A stretch of 64,000 nt of DNA from Pseudomonadota bacterium (lineage in GTDB: Bacteria > Pseudomonadota > Alphaproteobacteria > Rhizobiales > JAKPQE01). The position numbers and the translations under genes are program-made. The notes below the pieces were generated by a model. The model ran no database searches, had not been told where the DNA came from, and was given only the letters and a program-made list of their open reading frames with translations. Positions 1 to 8,740 of the stretch are shown in pieces (the stretch's first letter is position 1; every line of letters starts with the position of its first letter). The stretch lies in assembly GCA_029572955.1 (NCBI GenBank), contig JAKPQE010000034.1, positions 1 through 64,000 on the forward strand. Direction: 5' to 3'.

Positions 1-139
1 CCAGATCGACGTCTTCTACTGGATGCGCTTCGGATCCGGCCTCGTCGTCGTCGTCGGCGGCCTCCTCTACATCTACGCCGTCCTCGTCCCGAGGAACGAA
101 GAGGTCATCGAACGACCCCAGACCGCTCCCGCCGAATAG
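1..139 (+). CDS. norB: Nitric oxide reductase large subunit NorB, C-terminal fragment
   Basis: Only the last 45 residues are in the window; the gene starts upstream. The fragment reads from base 2 and ends at TAG 137-139. It carries the FYWMR stretch, then one hydrophobic membrane helix and a short charged tail, the pattern of the end of cytochrome c-dependent nitric oxide reductase subunit B. NorB is the haem b/non-haem iron membrane subunit that reduces NO to N2O. The identification leans on the downstream norQ, norD, norE and norF genes, which normally follow norCB; the fragment alone would be weak evidence. Confidence 0.72.
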   Translation, partial: QIDVFYWMRFGSGLVVVVGGLLYIYAVLVPRNEEVIERPQTAPAE

Positions 140-157
140 GCGGGAAGGGGGAACCCA

Positions 158-194
158 CTGTCGTGCCCGCGCAAACTCCCCGCGGGCACGGCAG
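158..194 (+). terminator. Strong stem-loop between norB and norQ
   Basis: A 14-bp stem (arms 158-171 and 181-194, one G-U pair in RNA) with a 9-nt loop. There is no U-run after it, so it looks more like an attenuator or mRNA-stabilising hairpin than a full terminator. It would let norB be expressed above the assembly genes. Confidence 0.6.
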
Positions 195-269
195 TCGGGG
201 TCGGGGCGAGACTGAAACGACAAGGACGGCCGGATGGCGCATGTGTCGTCCGACCGGAGGGAAGCGAAG

Positions 270-1094
270 ATGAACGCCCCGACCACGACAAGCGGAATTC
301 CGACGGCAGGCGACGAAAGTGGCCTGCCGTATTACTCTGCGATCGGCGACGAGTGCGAGCTGTTCGAAGCGGCGTACCGCAACCGGCTGCCGCTCCTGCT
401 CAAGGGGCCGACCGGCTGCGGCAAGACGCGCTTCGTCTCGCACATGGCGGCCCGGCTCGGCCGACCGCTGTTCACGGTCGCCTGCCATGACGACCTCACC
501 GCCGCCGATCTCACCGGCCGCTTCCTCCTGAAGGGCGGCGAGACGGTCTGGGTCGACGGGCCGCTGACCCGCGCCGTGCGCGAGGGCGGCATCTGCTATC
601 TCGACGAGGTGGTCGAGGCGCGCAAGGACGTCACCGTCGTCCTCCATCCGCTGACCGACGACCGCCGCATCCTGCCGCTGGAGCGGACCGGCGAGACGCT
701 CAACGCGCCGGAAGGCTTCATGCTCGTCGTCTCCTACAATCCCGGCTACCAGAACATTCTGAAGACGCTGAAGCCGTCGACCCGGCAGCGTTTCCTCGCC
801 ATCGAGTTCGACTTCCCGCCGGCGGCCCGCGAGGCCGAGATCGTCGCGACCGAAAGCGGCCTCGACCTCGACCGCTGCAAGGCGCTCGTCCGGCTCGCCG
901 GCAAGATCCGGGCGCTCGCCGGCCAGGATCTCGAAGAGGGCGTCTCGACGCGCCTGCTCGTCTATGCGGCGAGCCTCGTCACCGACGGCCTGACGCTCGA
1001 GCGGGCGATCCGGGCGGCGCTGATCGAGCCGGTGACCGACGACGAGGACGTCAAGAAGGGTCTCAACGACCTGATGGTGGCCGTGCTCGGCTGA
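270..1094 (+). CDS. norQ: NorQ, MoxR-type AAA+ ATPase for NO reductase maturation
   Basis: A cytoplasmic AAA+ ATPase of 274 residues, the usual NorQ/CbbQ length. Walker A GPTGCGKT lies at residues 46-53 and Walker B (ICYLDE) near 108-113. NorQ works with the von Willebrand protein NorD to insert the non-haem iron (FeB) into NorB. The start at 270 is chosen because GGAGG lies about 9 bases upstream; an in-frame ATG at 234 has no such site. norD follows after 35 bases, and the norB remnant lies upstream, so this is part of a norCBQDEF-type operon. Confidence 0.93.
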   Translation: MNAPTTTSGIPTAGDESGLPYYSAIGDECELFEAAYRNRLPLLLKGPTGCGKTRFVSHMAARLGRPLFTVACHDDLTAADLTGRFLLKGGETVWVDGPLTRAVREGGICYLDEVVEARKDVTVVLHPLTDDRRILPLERTGETLNAPEGFMLVVSYNPGYQNILKTLKPSTRQRFLAIEFDFPPAAREAEIVATESGLDLDRCKALVRLAGKIRALAGQDLEEGVSTRLLVYAASLVTDGLTLERAIRAALIEPVTDDEDVKKGLNDLMVAVLG

Positions 1095-1129
1095 TCGGCC
1101 GACGGCAGGGCGCCAACGGAAGCGGTACC

Positions 1130-3073
1130 ATGGGTGGCATCAATTTCTGGGAGCCGGAAGAAGCGATCGGTGCCTTGTGGCATCGCTTCGTCGAACGGCT
1201 CGACGAGATTCCGCGCTATCCGGATGCGGCGGTCGCGCTCGAGGACATGCAGAGCCGCATCGCCATCCTGTTCCACGGTCTCGGCGGCGACGCCGGTCTG
1301 GAGATCGTCGCCTCGGCGGTGACCGGCTCGAAGCATCGCCTGTCGTTCCGTCGCCGCCTCGGCCATGTCGCCGAGCGCGAGGTGCGGCCGAGCCTCGATG
1401 CCGAACGCTTCTCGCTGCCCTCGATCATCGATGTCTTTCCCGAGACCGGGCTCAACGAAAAGCTCTACCTGTGGCTCGCCGCCTGGGCGGCCCATGCAGA
1501 TGCGCCGCCGGCGCTGCCGCGCGATCCGCTGAAGGCCGATATCGTCACGCTGCGCCATGTGCGGGCGGTCGATGCCCGCACGCTCGCCGCCTGTCCCGGC
1601 CTTCGCCGCATCGAGGCCGAGCTGAAGGCGGCGGCGCTCGCCCTGCGCCCGGTTTTCCGGATGCCGGGCGACGAGATGGCGGTCGAGGCGGCGGTGCGCC
1701 ATTTCCTCGGCGATCCGGCCGAGCTTTCGGCCTCGGCGCGGGCAATCGTCGCGACGGTCGACGACCGCGCGGCGGCGCTCGACGCCTTCAAGGCCAAGAT
1801 CGACTACAAGCCGTTCCGGCCGCTGGTGTTCTGGCCGGACCACCGGCCGACGGTCGCCGGCGCCGGGCGGCGCCCGGGCGGCGACGAGCCGGAGGCCGGC
1901 AGCGGCGCGGCGGAAGGCGGACAGGACCGGCGGCGCGCCAAGCGGCGCGAGGGCGATCAGGCGAACCGGCCCGACAGCCTCATCCTCAACCGCTTCGAGA
2001 CGATCCTCTCCTGGGCGGAGTTCCTCAACATCAACCGCAAGGTCGAGGACGAGGACGCCGACACGGCCAAGCGGGTCTCGGAGGACATGGACGAGATCGG
2101 GGTCACCGACCACGACAAAAAGGCGGCGACGAAACTCGCCTTCGATCTCGACATGGCGCCGGAGGACGTCAGCCGGGAGAAGCTTTCCGGCGAATGCCTC
2201 TATCCGGAATGGGACTATCGCGCCGCCGCCTATCACCAGGATCATTGCCGGGTGCTCGCCTCGGAGGCCGAAGAAGCGGCCGAGACGCCGGCCTTTCTCG
2301 CCGACCCGGAGACGCGGCGGCGGATCCGCGCCGTCAAGCGCCGCTTCGAGGCGCTGAAGCCGAAGCGCGTGGCGCTGCCGCGCCAGCCGGACGGCGACGA
2401 TCTCGACATGGAGGCGCTGGTGCGCTCGCTCGTCGACCTGAAGGCGACCGGCGAGGGCTCGGACCGGGTCTACCGGGCGATCCGCCAGGAGGCGCGCGAC
2501 CTCGCGGTCGCCATTCTCGTCGACACGTCGCGCTCGACCGAGAGCGTCGTCGAGGAGCGGGCGGTGATCGACGTCGCCAAGGAATCGCTGATCGCGCTCG
2601 CCCACGGGCTGACCGCAGTCGGCGACGACTATGCGATCTACGCCTTTTCCTCGCTGCGCCGGCACCGGGTGTTCGTCGCCCGCTGCAAGAGCTTCGAGGA
2701 AGCGTTGGGCTCGAAGGTCGAGGCGCGGATCGCGGCCCTGAAACCCGGCTTCTATACCCGGCTCGGGGCGGCGGTGCGCCATGTCGCGGCCGAGCTGCAG
2801 CAACGGCCGTCGCAGCGCCGGCTGCTGCTGGTCCTGACCGACGGCAAGCCCAACGATCTCGATCACTACGAGGGTCGCTACGGCGTCGAGGATACGCGCC
2901 GGGCCGTCAACGAGGCGCGGCGCCTCGGCCAGGCGGTGTTCGGCGTCACCATCGACAAGCAGGCGCGCGACTACGTCTCCCACGTCTTCGGGCGCAACGG
3001 CCACGCCATCGTCTCGCGCCCGTCGCGATTGATGCAGGCGCTGCCGCTGCTCTACCAGCAACTCGTCGCATGA
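1130..3073 (+). CDS. norD: NorD, von Willebrand factor A domain protein for NO reductase activation
   Basis: A 647-residue protein, typical NorD length. The C-terminal third is a von Willebrand A domain with the metal-site motif DTSRS beginning at D465 and a second conserved stretch VLTDGKPND. The N-terminal two thirds are charged and lack membrane segments. NorD partners NorQ in activating the NorCB complex. Its stop codon overlaps the start of the next gene in an ATGA, pointing to coupled translation. The middle (about 240-280) is a low-complexity, Gly/Arg-rich linker. Confidence 0.93.
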   Translation: MGGINFWEPEEAIGALWHRFVERLDEIPRYPDAAVALEDMQSRIAILFHGLGGDAGLEIVASAVTGSKHRLSFRRRLGHVAEREVRPSLDAERFSLPSIIDVFPETGLNEKLYLWLAAWAAHADAPPALPRDPLKADIVTLRHVRAVDARTLAACPGLRRIEAELKAAALALRPVFRMPGDEMAVEAAVRHFLGDPAELSASARAIVATVDDRAAALDAFKAKIDYKPFRPLVFWPDHRPTVAGAGRRPGGDEPEAGSGAAEGGQDRRRAKRREGDQANRPDSLILNRFETILSWAEFLNINRKVEDEDADTAKRVSEDMDEIGVTDHDKKAATKLAFDLDMAPEDVSREKLSGECLYPEWDYRAAAYHQDHCRVLASEAEEAAETPAFLADPETRRRIRAVKRRFEALKPKRVALPRQPDGDDLDMEALVRSLVDLKATGEGSDRVYRAIRQEARDLAVAILVDTSRSTESVVEERAVIDVAKESLIALAHGLTAVGDDYAIYAFSSLRRHRVFVARCKSFEEALGSKVEARIAALKPGFYTRLGAAVRHVAAELQQRPSQRRLLLVLTDGKPNDLDHYEGRYGVEDTRRAVNEARRLGQAVFGVTIDKQARDYVSHVFGRNGHAIVSRPSRLMQALPLLYQQLVA

Positions 3074-3690
3074 GGTCGAACGACATGGACGGATCGCAGG
3101 AGTCGACAAGCCACGTGGCGGCGGCGACGCCGGCCGGCGAGGGCAATGGCTGGGGGCCGCTGTCGGGCCTGCCGGGCAACCCGATGATGTGGATCCTGAT
3201 CGCCAGCGAGCTCCTGGTGTTCGGCGCCGCGCTGATCGGCTTCGCCGGGGCGCGGGCGCTCGATCCGGTGGGCTTTGCCGAATCGCAGTCGCTGCTCAAC
3301 CGGCCGCTCGGCGCCATCAACACGGCGGTGCTTCTGACCAGCGGTCTCTTCGCGGCGCTCGCGGTTCAGGCCCGGCGCGAGGAGAAGAGCTCGCTGTCGC
3401 GCATCCACCTCGCCATCGCGGCCCTCTTCGGCTTCGGCTTCATGGTGGTGAAGTTCGTCGAATACGGCGAGAAATTCGCCGCCGGCATCGACGTCGACAC
3501 CAATACCTTCTTCACCCTCTACTACCTCGTCACGGGGTTCCACCTCGCCCATGTCGTCTTCGGCATCATCATTCTGGCGCTGGTCGGCATCTGGAATTCG
3601 GAAGAGAACCTGGAGACCGGTACGGCCTTCTGGCACATGGTCGATCTCGTCTGGGTGCTGATCTTCCCCGTGATCTATCTGATGCGCTGA
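3070..3690 (+). CDS. norE: NorE, cytochrome c oxidase subunit III-like membrane protein
   Basis: A 206-residue polytopic membrane protein of the haem-copper oxidase subunit III family, with about five hydrophobic segments and the family pattern GFHLAHV near the C-terminal third. NorE is not part of the catalytic NorCB core; together with NorF it is reported to help full NO reductase activity. The start at 3070 overlaps the norD stop (ATGA); an in-frame ATG at 3085 is an alternative. Codon use matches its neighbours. Confidence 0.9.
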   Translation: MRSNDMDGSQESTSHVAAATPAGEGNGWGPLSGLPGNPMMWILIASELLVFGAALIGFAGARALDPVGFAESQSLLNRPLGAINTAVLLTSGLFAALAVQARREEKSSLSRIHLAIAALFGFGFMVVKFVEYGEKFAAGIDVDTNTFFTLYYLVTGFHLAHVVFGIIILALVGIWNSEENLETGTAFWHMVDLVWVLIFPVIYLMR

Positions 3691-3700
3691 GGAGGCGGCG

Positions 3701-3991
3701 ATGCGCGTGTTCGGTATTTCCTCGGGCTCGATGAAGGCGCTGGTCGTCGCCTGGGCGCTCCTGATGCTGCTGACGATCGCCACCGCATTCGCCGGCAAGG
3801 TCGGGGCCGACGTCCATCTCGGCCCGGTCTGGCTCGGTTCGCTCGCCGTCGTCACCGTTCTCAAGGCGCGGATGATTCTGACCGAATATCTCGGCCTCTA
3901 CCGGGCGCCGGGCTGGCGCTCCGGCTTCACCCTGACGCTCGTCGTCCTCGTCGGGGCAATGTTCACGCTCGCCGCGCTGACGCCGGTCTGA
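3701..3991 (+). CDS. norF: NorF, small membrane protein of the nor operon (cytochrome oxidase subunit IV-like)
   Basis: A 96-residue protein with three predicted membrane helices and the central TVLKARMILTEYLGL stretch seen in NorF and subunit IV-like proteins. It sits 10 bases after norE, preceded by GAGGAGG about 9 bases before the ATG, and is the last gene of the nor operon. Its role is presumably to stabilise or assist NO reductase with NorE. The next genes are on the opposite strand. Confidence 0.82.
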   Translation: MRVFGISSGSMKALVVAWALLMLLTIATAFAGKVGADVHLGPVWLGSLAVVTVLKARMILTEYLGLYRAPGWRSGFTLTLVVLVGAMFTLAALTPV

Positions 3992-4003
3992 GCATCCGGG
4001 CCG

Positions 4004-4339
4004 TCAGGCCTCGACCCAGTCCCCGGTCGGGACGAAATCCTTCTTCGGGTCGTTGCAGATCGGGCAGCGCCAGCCGTCCGGCAGGTCGGCGAAGGCGACG
4101 CCCGGCGGGATCGGATGATCGAGGTCGACGGCGTTGAGGTCGCCTCTCGACGGATCGTAGACATAAGGCTCGCACTGCTTGTTGGTGCATTCCCACTTCT
4201 CCAGCCGCTGGAGCGCGCGGCCGGCGGGCGCCGTCGGCGCCGCGGCATGCGCCGATCGCGGCCGGGCGAGTGCGAAAAGGGCGGCAAGGGCGCCGAGCAG
4301 GAGCCGGCGCCGGCTCGGGCCGGGCGACAGGTTGGTCAT
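4004..4339 (-). CDS. Exported rubredoxin with a Tat-like signal and CX4C knuckle
   Basis: A 111-residue protein. Residues 1-33 form a twin-arginine-like export signal (SRRRLLLG, hydrophobic core, AHA cleavage site); residues about 48-108 form a rubredoxin domain with iron ligands C51, C56, C92 and C95. The first knuckle is CX4C rather than the usual CX2C, a variant known from a few rubredoxins. Rubredoxins are normally cytoplasmic one-electron carriers, so a periplasmic one is unusual. The start at 4339 has GAGGA upstream; the longer frame has none. It lies 98 bases behind the PhoX gene, probably in one transcript. The redox partner cannot be told from sequence. Confidence 0.83.
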   Translation of the reverse strand: MTNLSPGPSRRRLLLGALAALFALARPRSAHAAAPTAPAGRALQRLEKWECTNKQCEPYVYDPSRGDLNAVDLDHPIPPGVAFADLPDGWRCPICNDPKKDFVPTGDWVEA

Positions 4340-4437
4340 GGTGGTGTCCTCGTGCGACCGTCGGGCAGAGGCGGCGTCGGCCGGGGCAACAGCCATTGCC
4401 CCGGCGCTCGCTGCGGGATCGCATCGGCCGGGCGGCG

Positions 4438-6189
4438 TCACTTCACCGCCGGGAACGGGCCGATATAGCCGACATAGGCGCGGGCATCGGCCGGATCGGC
4501 GAGCTTGTCCTGGTCGGATTCGCCATAGGGGTGCTGGATGACGCTCATCAGGTAGCCGTGGCCGTCGATGTCGCCGTACCAGTAGACCGAGGTCGTCTCC
4601 GAACCGTAGGGCGTCGTCTGGATGCGGGTCAGCGCTTTCTTGTCGAGGTCGTAGGCCCAGACGACGTCGTTCTGGTGGCCCGACCCGGTATCCTCGCCGA
4701 TGATCAGCGTGCGCGTGCCGCGGATGAAGGTGAGGTTGTCCGGATTGGCGATGCCGTCGACGTCGCAGGTGTTGCCGGCCTGCGGCGTGCCGTCGGCATA
4801 GGCCGTCTCAGTGCCGGCGACGAGGCCGCGGATGGCGGTCGCCGCCATGCCGGCGTCGACGTCGAGCTCGTAGACGGCGCCGCACTTGTTGGAGGCCACC
4901 TTGATGTCGTTGCGGCCGCCCTTGTCGTATTTGTCGGTCGCCTTGCCGTTCTTGGCATTGTCCTCCATGCCGCGCTCGACCGAGGAGATGGCGAGGTAGA
5001 GCTTCGACGCCGCCGGATCGAAGGTGATGCCTTCCATCTTGCGGAACTCGGTGGTGCCGCCGAGCATCGAGGCGTAGCGCCGGGTCTCGAGGCGCGAGGC
5101 GGCGAGTTCCATGCCGTCCCTGACCTGCAGGCACTCCGACTTCTCGTCGGCGTTGGACGACAGGAAGCCGGCGGGGCAGGAGCCGTCGTCGGCGATGTCG
5201 GCGACTTCGAAGATGTCGGCGAACTTGGTGCCTGCTTCGATCAGCCTGGCGACGCCGGCATTGTCGGCGTGGCCGAGCTCGATCCAGGCGAGGTCCGCCG
5301 CGCCGGCGCCGTCGGCGGAGGTCTGGGTCCACCTGGCGACGGAGAGCGTGCCGGCGGAGAGGTCGGCCTCCTTGTCGGCAACGAAGCGGAACAGGCCGAC
5401 ATTGGTGCCGTCGTCGGTGATGTAGACGGTCTTGCGGTCGGGCATGACATAGCCGAGCTCGACCGACAGGCGGCCGGCGGCATAGTGCTTCTTCGCCGTG
5501 ACCGTGCCGTCACCGGCGATCGCGACCTCGTTGATGTAGCCGTTGCGATAGGGATCGTAGGCGGCGCGGAAGGCGTCGAGCGTCATCGTCGCCGGATCGA
5601 GGCCGAAATAGCGGGCGATCGGCTTGAACTCGTCGTCGATGTCCTCGATCTTCGTCGCCGCTTCGATGTCACGGGCATTGGCCGGATATTCCTCGGAGCC
5701 GAGGTGGGTGTTCCACGGCGTCACCGAGCCGGCGCAGGGCCACCACAGGCCGCCGTCGGCCTTGAAGTCGACCGGCTTCGTCGAGACGGCGGCAAGCTTG
5801 CCGGCGTCGTCCCGGGAAAGCTCGGTCACGTACATCTCGCCCGGCAGCGCCTCGAAATGGGTGATGCCGTAGAGCTTGTCGCCGACCTCGATGAGCGAGG
5901 AGAAATCGGCATCGACCGAGACATGGGTCGACCCGTCCGACTTCTTCACCGGCTGGCCGTCGCGATCGAAAAGCGTGCCGAAGCCCATGTCGCCGGAGCG
6001 CAGCAGCACGTTGTAGCCGATCGGGTATGCCTTGCCGTCGACGGCGACGGCCTCGGCGGCGAGCACGGCCCGCTTCTCGGCGTCGGTCTCGGGGAATTTC
6101 ACGGGCGAGAACGAGATTTCGGTCGCCAGGGTCGGACCGGCGAACATCGCCAGGGCCGTCGTTGCCATCAGAAGGGTGCGCGCGTTCAC
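4438..6189 (-). CDS. phoX: PhoX-family (DUF839) alkaline phosphatase
   Basis: About 583 residues. After a signal peptide (hydrophobic stretch near residues 5-20, cleavage after TLA) it shows PhoX-family features, including the PWNTHLGSEEY region, NPDNLTF and GEDTGSGHQND. PhoX enzymes are calcium/iron phosphomonoesterases that release phosphate in the periplasm. The signal lacks the twin arginines usual for PhoX, so Sec export is likelier. The start is set at GTG 6189 because a perfect GGAGG lies at 6195-6199; an in-frame GTG at 6201 overlaps that site. A role in denitrification is not evident; the position inside the cluster may be incidental. Confidence 0.85.
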   Translation of the reverse strand: MNARTLLMATTALAMFAGPTLATEISFSPVKFPETDAEKRAVLAAEAVAVDGKAYPIGYNVLLRSGDMGFGTLFDRDGQPVKKSDGSTHVSVDADFSSLIEVGDKLYGITHFEALPGEMYVTELSRDDAGKLAAVSTKPVDFKADGGLWWPCAGSVTPWNTHLGSEEYPANARDIEAATKIEDIDDEFKPIARYFGLDPATMTLDAFRAAYDPYRNGYINEVAIAGDGTVTAKKHYAAGRLSVELGYVMPDRKTVYITDDGTNVGLFRFVADKEADLSAGTLSVARWTQTSADGAGAADLAWIELGHADNAGVARLIEAGTKFADIFEVADIADDGSCPAGFLSSNADEKSECLQVRDGMELAASRLETRRYASMLGGTTEFRKMEGITFDPAASKLYLAISSVERGMEDNAKNGKATDKYDKGGRNDIKVASNKCGAVYELDVDAGMAATAIRGLVAGTETAYADGTPQAGNTCDVDGIANPDNLTFIRGTRTLIIGEDTGSGHQNDVVWAYDLDKKALTRIQTTPYGSETTSVYWYGDIDGHGYLMSVIQHPYGESDQDKLADPADARAYVGYIGPFPAVK

Positions 6190-6628
6190 CGGAGCCTCCA
6201 CGAACGATAGATAGTTGTTCGCGAGCCGAACCGCAGGGTGCTTGCGGGTGCACGACGGCGTTCGCTCGCGATCGCCTTCTCGTAGCGGAGCCAGACGGCA
6301 GGACGATTGCAGTCCCGTGACGGAGGCGTGTCACCCGATCGCGTCGGCGCAGGGCCGATCACCGACGGAAACGGCCCGGGTCGAGAGACCCGAGCCGTCG
6401 ATGTGGGGGACGTTCGTCGGAACCGGTCCACAGTCGTCAGGCGGCGGGGTCGAAGGGTGCCGCCTGTCAATCGGGAACGTTCGCGACCGCGCGTCGAGGG
6501 GATGACGGAAGCGGCCGCACCGTGGCTAACGGTGAGAGGATATTGCCGCCACGAACGCCCGAGGTATTTGACGATCGTCAAGCAAAACGGCGGAAATTAG
6601 CGGTTTCCGGCAGGAAGTCGGCGGCGGC
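6190..6628. other. Non-coding stretch between the PhoX gene and the Crp/Fnr gene
   Basis: No convincing gene. It holds an FNR/NNR-like palindrome (6568-6581), a hairpin at 6371-6398 (12-bp stem with one G-U pair when read on the minus strand) and another at 6438-6467 (CAGGCGGC/GCCGCCTG). A leftward transcript from the palindrome would have a leader of about 340 nt before the PhoX start, or could be a small RNA. Confidence 0.5.
6568..6581 (-). promoter_or_regulatory. FNR/NNR-type box, perfect palindrome
   Basis: TTGACGATCGTCAA, perfect dyad, matching TTGAC-N4-GTCAA of Crp/Fnr-family denitrification regulators. Read leftward, an AATATC-like -10 lies at about 6540-6546, the spacing expected for activation from -41.5. 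The first gene leftward is PhoX, about 340 bases past the predicted start of transcription. Confidence 0.6.
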
Positions 6629-7345
6629 TCAGTTGCGCGAGCGCAGGACCTGGGCGCGTTCCTGATCGACGAAGTCGCGCAGCGCCCCGATATCGCGGAT
6701 GGCGGCCTTGTTCTGGTCGATCTTGACGCCGAATTCCTTCAGCCGCTGGAAGGCGCGCGACAGGCTTTCCGGCTTCATGCCGAGGCGCCCGGCGATCAGC
6801 GCCTTGTCGTAGGGCAGCTCGATGGTGCAGGCGCCGCGCGGCGTGCTGCACAGCTGGAGCAGGAATTCGGCGACGCGCTGGGCGCCGGTATGGGCCTTGA
6901 GCTGCTCGATCTGGCGCACCAGCATGTGCAGGTGAACCGAGGTCGAGGCGAGCATCGAGAGGCCGATCTCGGGCGATTCGGTGATGCGCTCGAACAGGTG
7001 GCGGGCGGCCACGATGAGCACGCGGCTGTCGGTGACGGCCTCGCCGGAAGCCGGGAAAGCACCCTTGGTGAAGGCGGCCGCCTCGGCGAAGCTCTGGCCG
7101 CGGGTGAACACGCCGACGACCGCTTCCTCGCCGGCCGGGGTCATGCGGTAGATCTTCACCCAGCCCTCGAGCATGACATAGAAGGCGTCGGCCGGGTCGC
7201 CCTGGAGGAACAGCGTCTCGCCACGGCCGACGGAACGCACGACGGCGTCTTCGAGCAGCCGATCGAGATTTTCAGCGGTCAGTCCACCGAAGATGGCGGT
7301 CTGCGTAATGACTTCGATGTCGCCATTTTTCAGGCCGATCGCCAT
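6629..7345 (-). CDS. Crp/Fnr-family transcription regulator, DNR/NnrR-like
   Basis: 238 residues: an N-terminal cyclic-nucleotide-binding-type beta-barrel (about 15-140, with GETLFLQGDPADAFYVMLEG) and a C-terminal helix-turn-helix (DKALIAGRLGMKPESLSRAFQRL, about 180-205). It lacks the N-terminal cysteine cluster of FNR, so it is not an oxygen-sensing iron-sulfur protein; DNR/NnrR regulators of this type respond to NO through haem. Its place beside nor, nap and nos, and the matching boxes before napF and nosZ, make it the likely local regulator. The ATG at 7345 has GAGGGG upstream. Regulation of these particular operons is inferred. Confidence 0.85.
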   Translation of the reverse strand: MAIGLKNGDIEVITQTAIFGGLTAENLDRLLEDAVVRSVGRGETLFLQGDPADAFYVMLEGWVKIYRMTPAGEEAVVGVFTRGQSFAEAAAFTKGAFPASGEAVTDSRVLIVAARHLFERITESPEIGLSMLASTSVHLHMLVRQIEQLKAHTGAQRVAEFLLQLCSTPRGACTIELPYDKALIAGRLGMKPESLSRAFQRLKEFGVKIDQNKAAIRDIGALRDFVDQERAQVLRSRN

Positions 7346-7916
7346 GCCTGCCCCTCGTTTCGCGTATTCCCGATGGGTCACGGCGTCGGTGGCGCCGGCG
7401 CAGCAACCGCTCGCCGGGTTATAAATGAAACTCTGTGCTTTGTCGCCCGCTGTGGACGGCGGCGTCCGTGCAGGTGCCATGGTGTTGGATCCAGACATTG
7501 GTCCGGCTCAGGGATCGATCGAATATGGGTGCTCGTGGCCGGTTTCGCAAATCGGCGCGGGGCGGAATCGGGTCGTTTTCGCCGGCCGCAATGCGCGGTG
7601 CGATGCCGCAGCCGGGCGCGCCGCGGGCCCCGATCGAAGGTCGGGACGAACGCGCGGGCGGCCGAGTCGGCCCCGCGATGGCGGTCCCGAGCGGCCCTTC
7701 CGCCGAGGGGTGGCGAGCGGGGCGACTTTTTGTGCCATCCTGTCAGGTATATCGTCCGTTACTTTCGGCGCGTGACGAAACGCCACACACACCTTGACCG
7801 TTCGGAGCGCTGAACAATGGCGCCGATTTCCACGTTATTCCAATAGGTTGATATCAGGCCATGGAGCCGGGGCGATTTCCCGGCGGGCGGCGACCCGATC
7901 TGCCTTCGGGACATGC
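7346..7916. other. Divergent intergenic region between the regulator gene and napF
   Basis: About 570 bases with no supported gene; the short frames here have no recognisable products or ribosome sites. It must contain the regulator promoter (leftward); the nap promoter lies at its right edge. Confidence 0.5.
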
Positions 7917-7930
7917 TTGACGTTGGTCAA
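7917..7930 (+). promoter_or_regulatory. FNR/NNR-type box upstream of napF
   Basis: TTGACGTTGGTCAA, both half sites perfect (TTGAC, GTCAA). Its centre is about 54 bases before the napF ATG, which puts a class II start of transcription near 7965. It shares the GTTGGTCAA core with the box before nosZ, so the two operons are probably co-regulated. Confidence 0.72.
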
Positions 7931-7977
7931 GTGGTCTTGCCGGGGTTGGCCCGAAGGTTCGCGTGGAGAGGTCGGGT

Positions 7978-8481
7978 ATGACCATCGAAACGCGACGGCG
8001 ATCTTTGTTCGACGGCTTTAGAGGCGGGTCCGCACCCGTGCGGCCTCCTTTTGCATTGCCGGACCAGGAGTTCGTCGAGGTCTGCGAGCGCTGCGGCGAC
8101 TGCGAGTCCGTTTGTCGGCCAAACATCGTGGTGCGCGGGCGCGCCGGATTCCCGTCGATCGACTTTTCGCGGGGCGCCTGCTCGTTCTGCGGCGCCTGCG
8201 CGGACGCCTGCCGGCACGGCGCGTTCGTGGACGACCGGTCGGGTGCGCCGTGGCAGCGCGTCGCGGCCGCGACCACGGCCTGCCTCGAGGCCAAGGGCAT
8301 TTCCTGCCGCCTCTGCGAGAGCTGGTGCGAGCCGCGGGCGATCCGGTTCCGGCCGACGCTGACCGGCAGCCAGATGGTCGTTTCGCCGGAAGCATGCACG
8401 GGGTGCGGCGCCTGCGTCGCGCCTTGCCCGGCGGGGGCGATCGCAATCGAGGACTTCACCCAAGGGAGGGGTGCGGCATGA
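7978..8481 (+). CDS. napF: NapF, ferredoxin-type iron-sulfur protein
   Basis: 167 residues with four cysteine clusters: CERCGDCESVC near 31-41, CSFCGACADAC, CRLCESWC and CTGCGACVAPCP, the arrangement of NapF, which binds [4Fe-4S] clusters. NapF is a cytoplasmic protein thought to help load or activate the NapA iron-sulfur/molybdenum centre before Tat export. The ATG at 7978 has GAGAGG just upstream; a GTG at 7963 is less likely. It is the first gene of the nap operon and overlaps napD by an ATGA. Confidence 0.93.
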   Translation: MTIETRRRSLFDGFRGGSAPVRPPFALPDQEFVEVCERCGDCESVCRPNIVVRGRAGFPSIDFSRGACSFCGACADACRHGAFVDDRSGAPWQRVAAATTACLEAKGISCRLCESWCEPRAIRFRPTLTGSQMVVSPEACTGCGACVAPCPAGAIAIEDFTQGRGAA

Positions 8482-8705
8482 CCATTTGCAGTCTCGTGGT
8501 CTACGCCAGTGAGGCGAAGGCCGGCGCGGTCGAGGAGCAGCTGCTCAAGATCGAGGGAGTCGAGGTTCACGCGCGGGATCCGGCCGGCAAGCTGGTGGTC
8601 ACCATCGACCACCCGGACCGGGTTCACTGCAGCGAGTCGATCATGGAAATGAGCCGCATGCCGGGCGTCCTGAACGCGGCTCTTGTCTACGAATACTTCG
8701 AATGA
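8478..8705 (+). CDS. napD: NapD, NapA signal-peptide chaperone
   Basis: 75 residues, the usual NapD length, beginning [10 protein letters not shown] and ending in the family's short alpha/beta fold. NapD binds the twin-arginine signal peptide of NapA and holds back export until the cofactor is inserted. GGGAGGG precedes the start, which overlaps the napF stop (ATGA). napA follows at once. Confidence 0.93.
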   Translation: MTICSLVVYASEAKAGAVEEQLLKIEGVEVHARDPAGKLVVTIDHPDRVHCSESIMEMSRMPGVLNAALVYEYFE

Positions 8706-8740
8706 CGACGGGATACAGAGAGATCAAGGAGGAACCATCA

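Noticed and set aside
1177-3690. 837-codon plus-strand frame spanning norD and norE
   Set aside because: Its first 630 codons are a frame-shifted shadow of norD, very rich in Arg and Gly. Only the last 206 codons, from 3070, are real (norE).
7508-7792. Minus-strand 94-codon frame in the regulator-napF gap
   Set aside because: Arg/Pro-rich, no ribosome site, no known motif. It would also occupy the promoter region.
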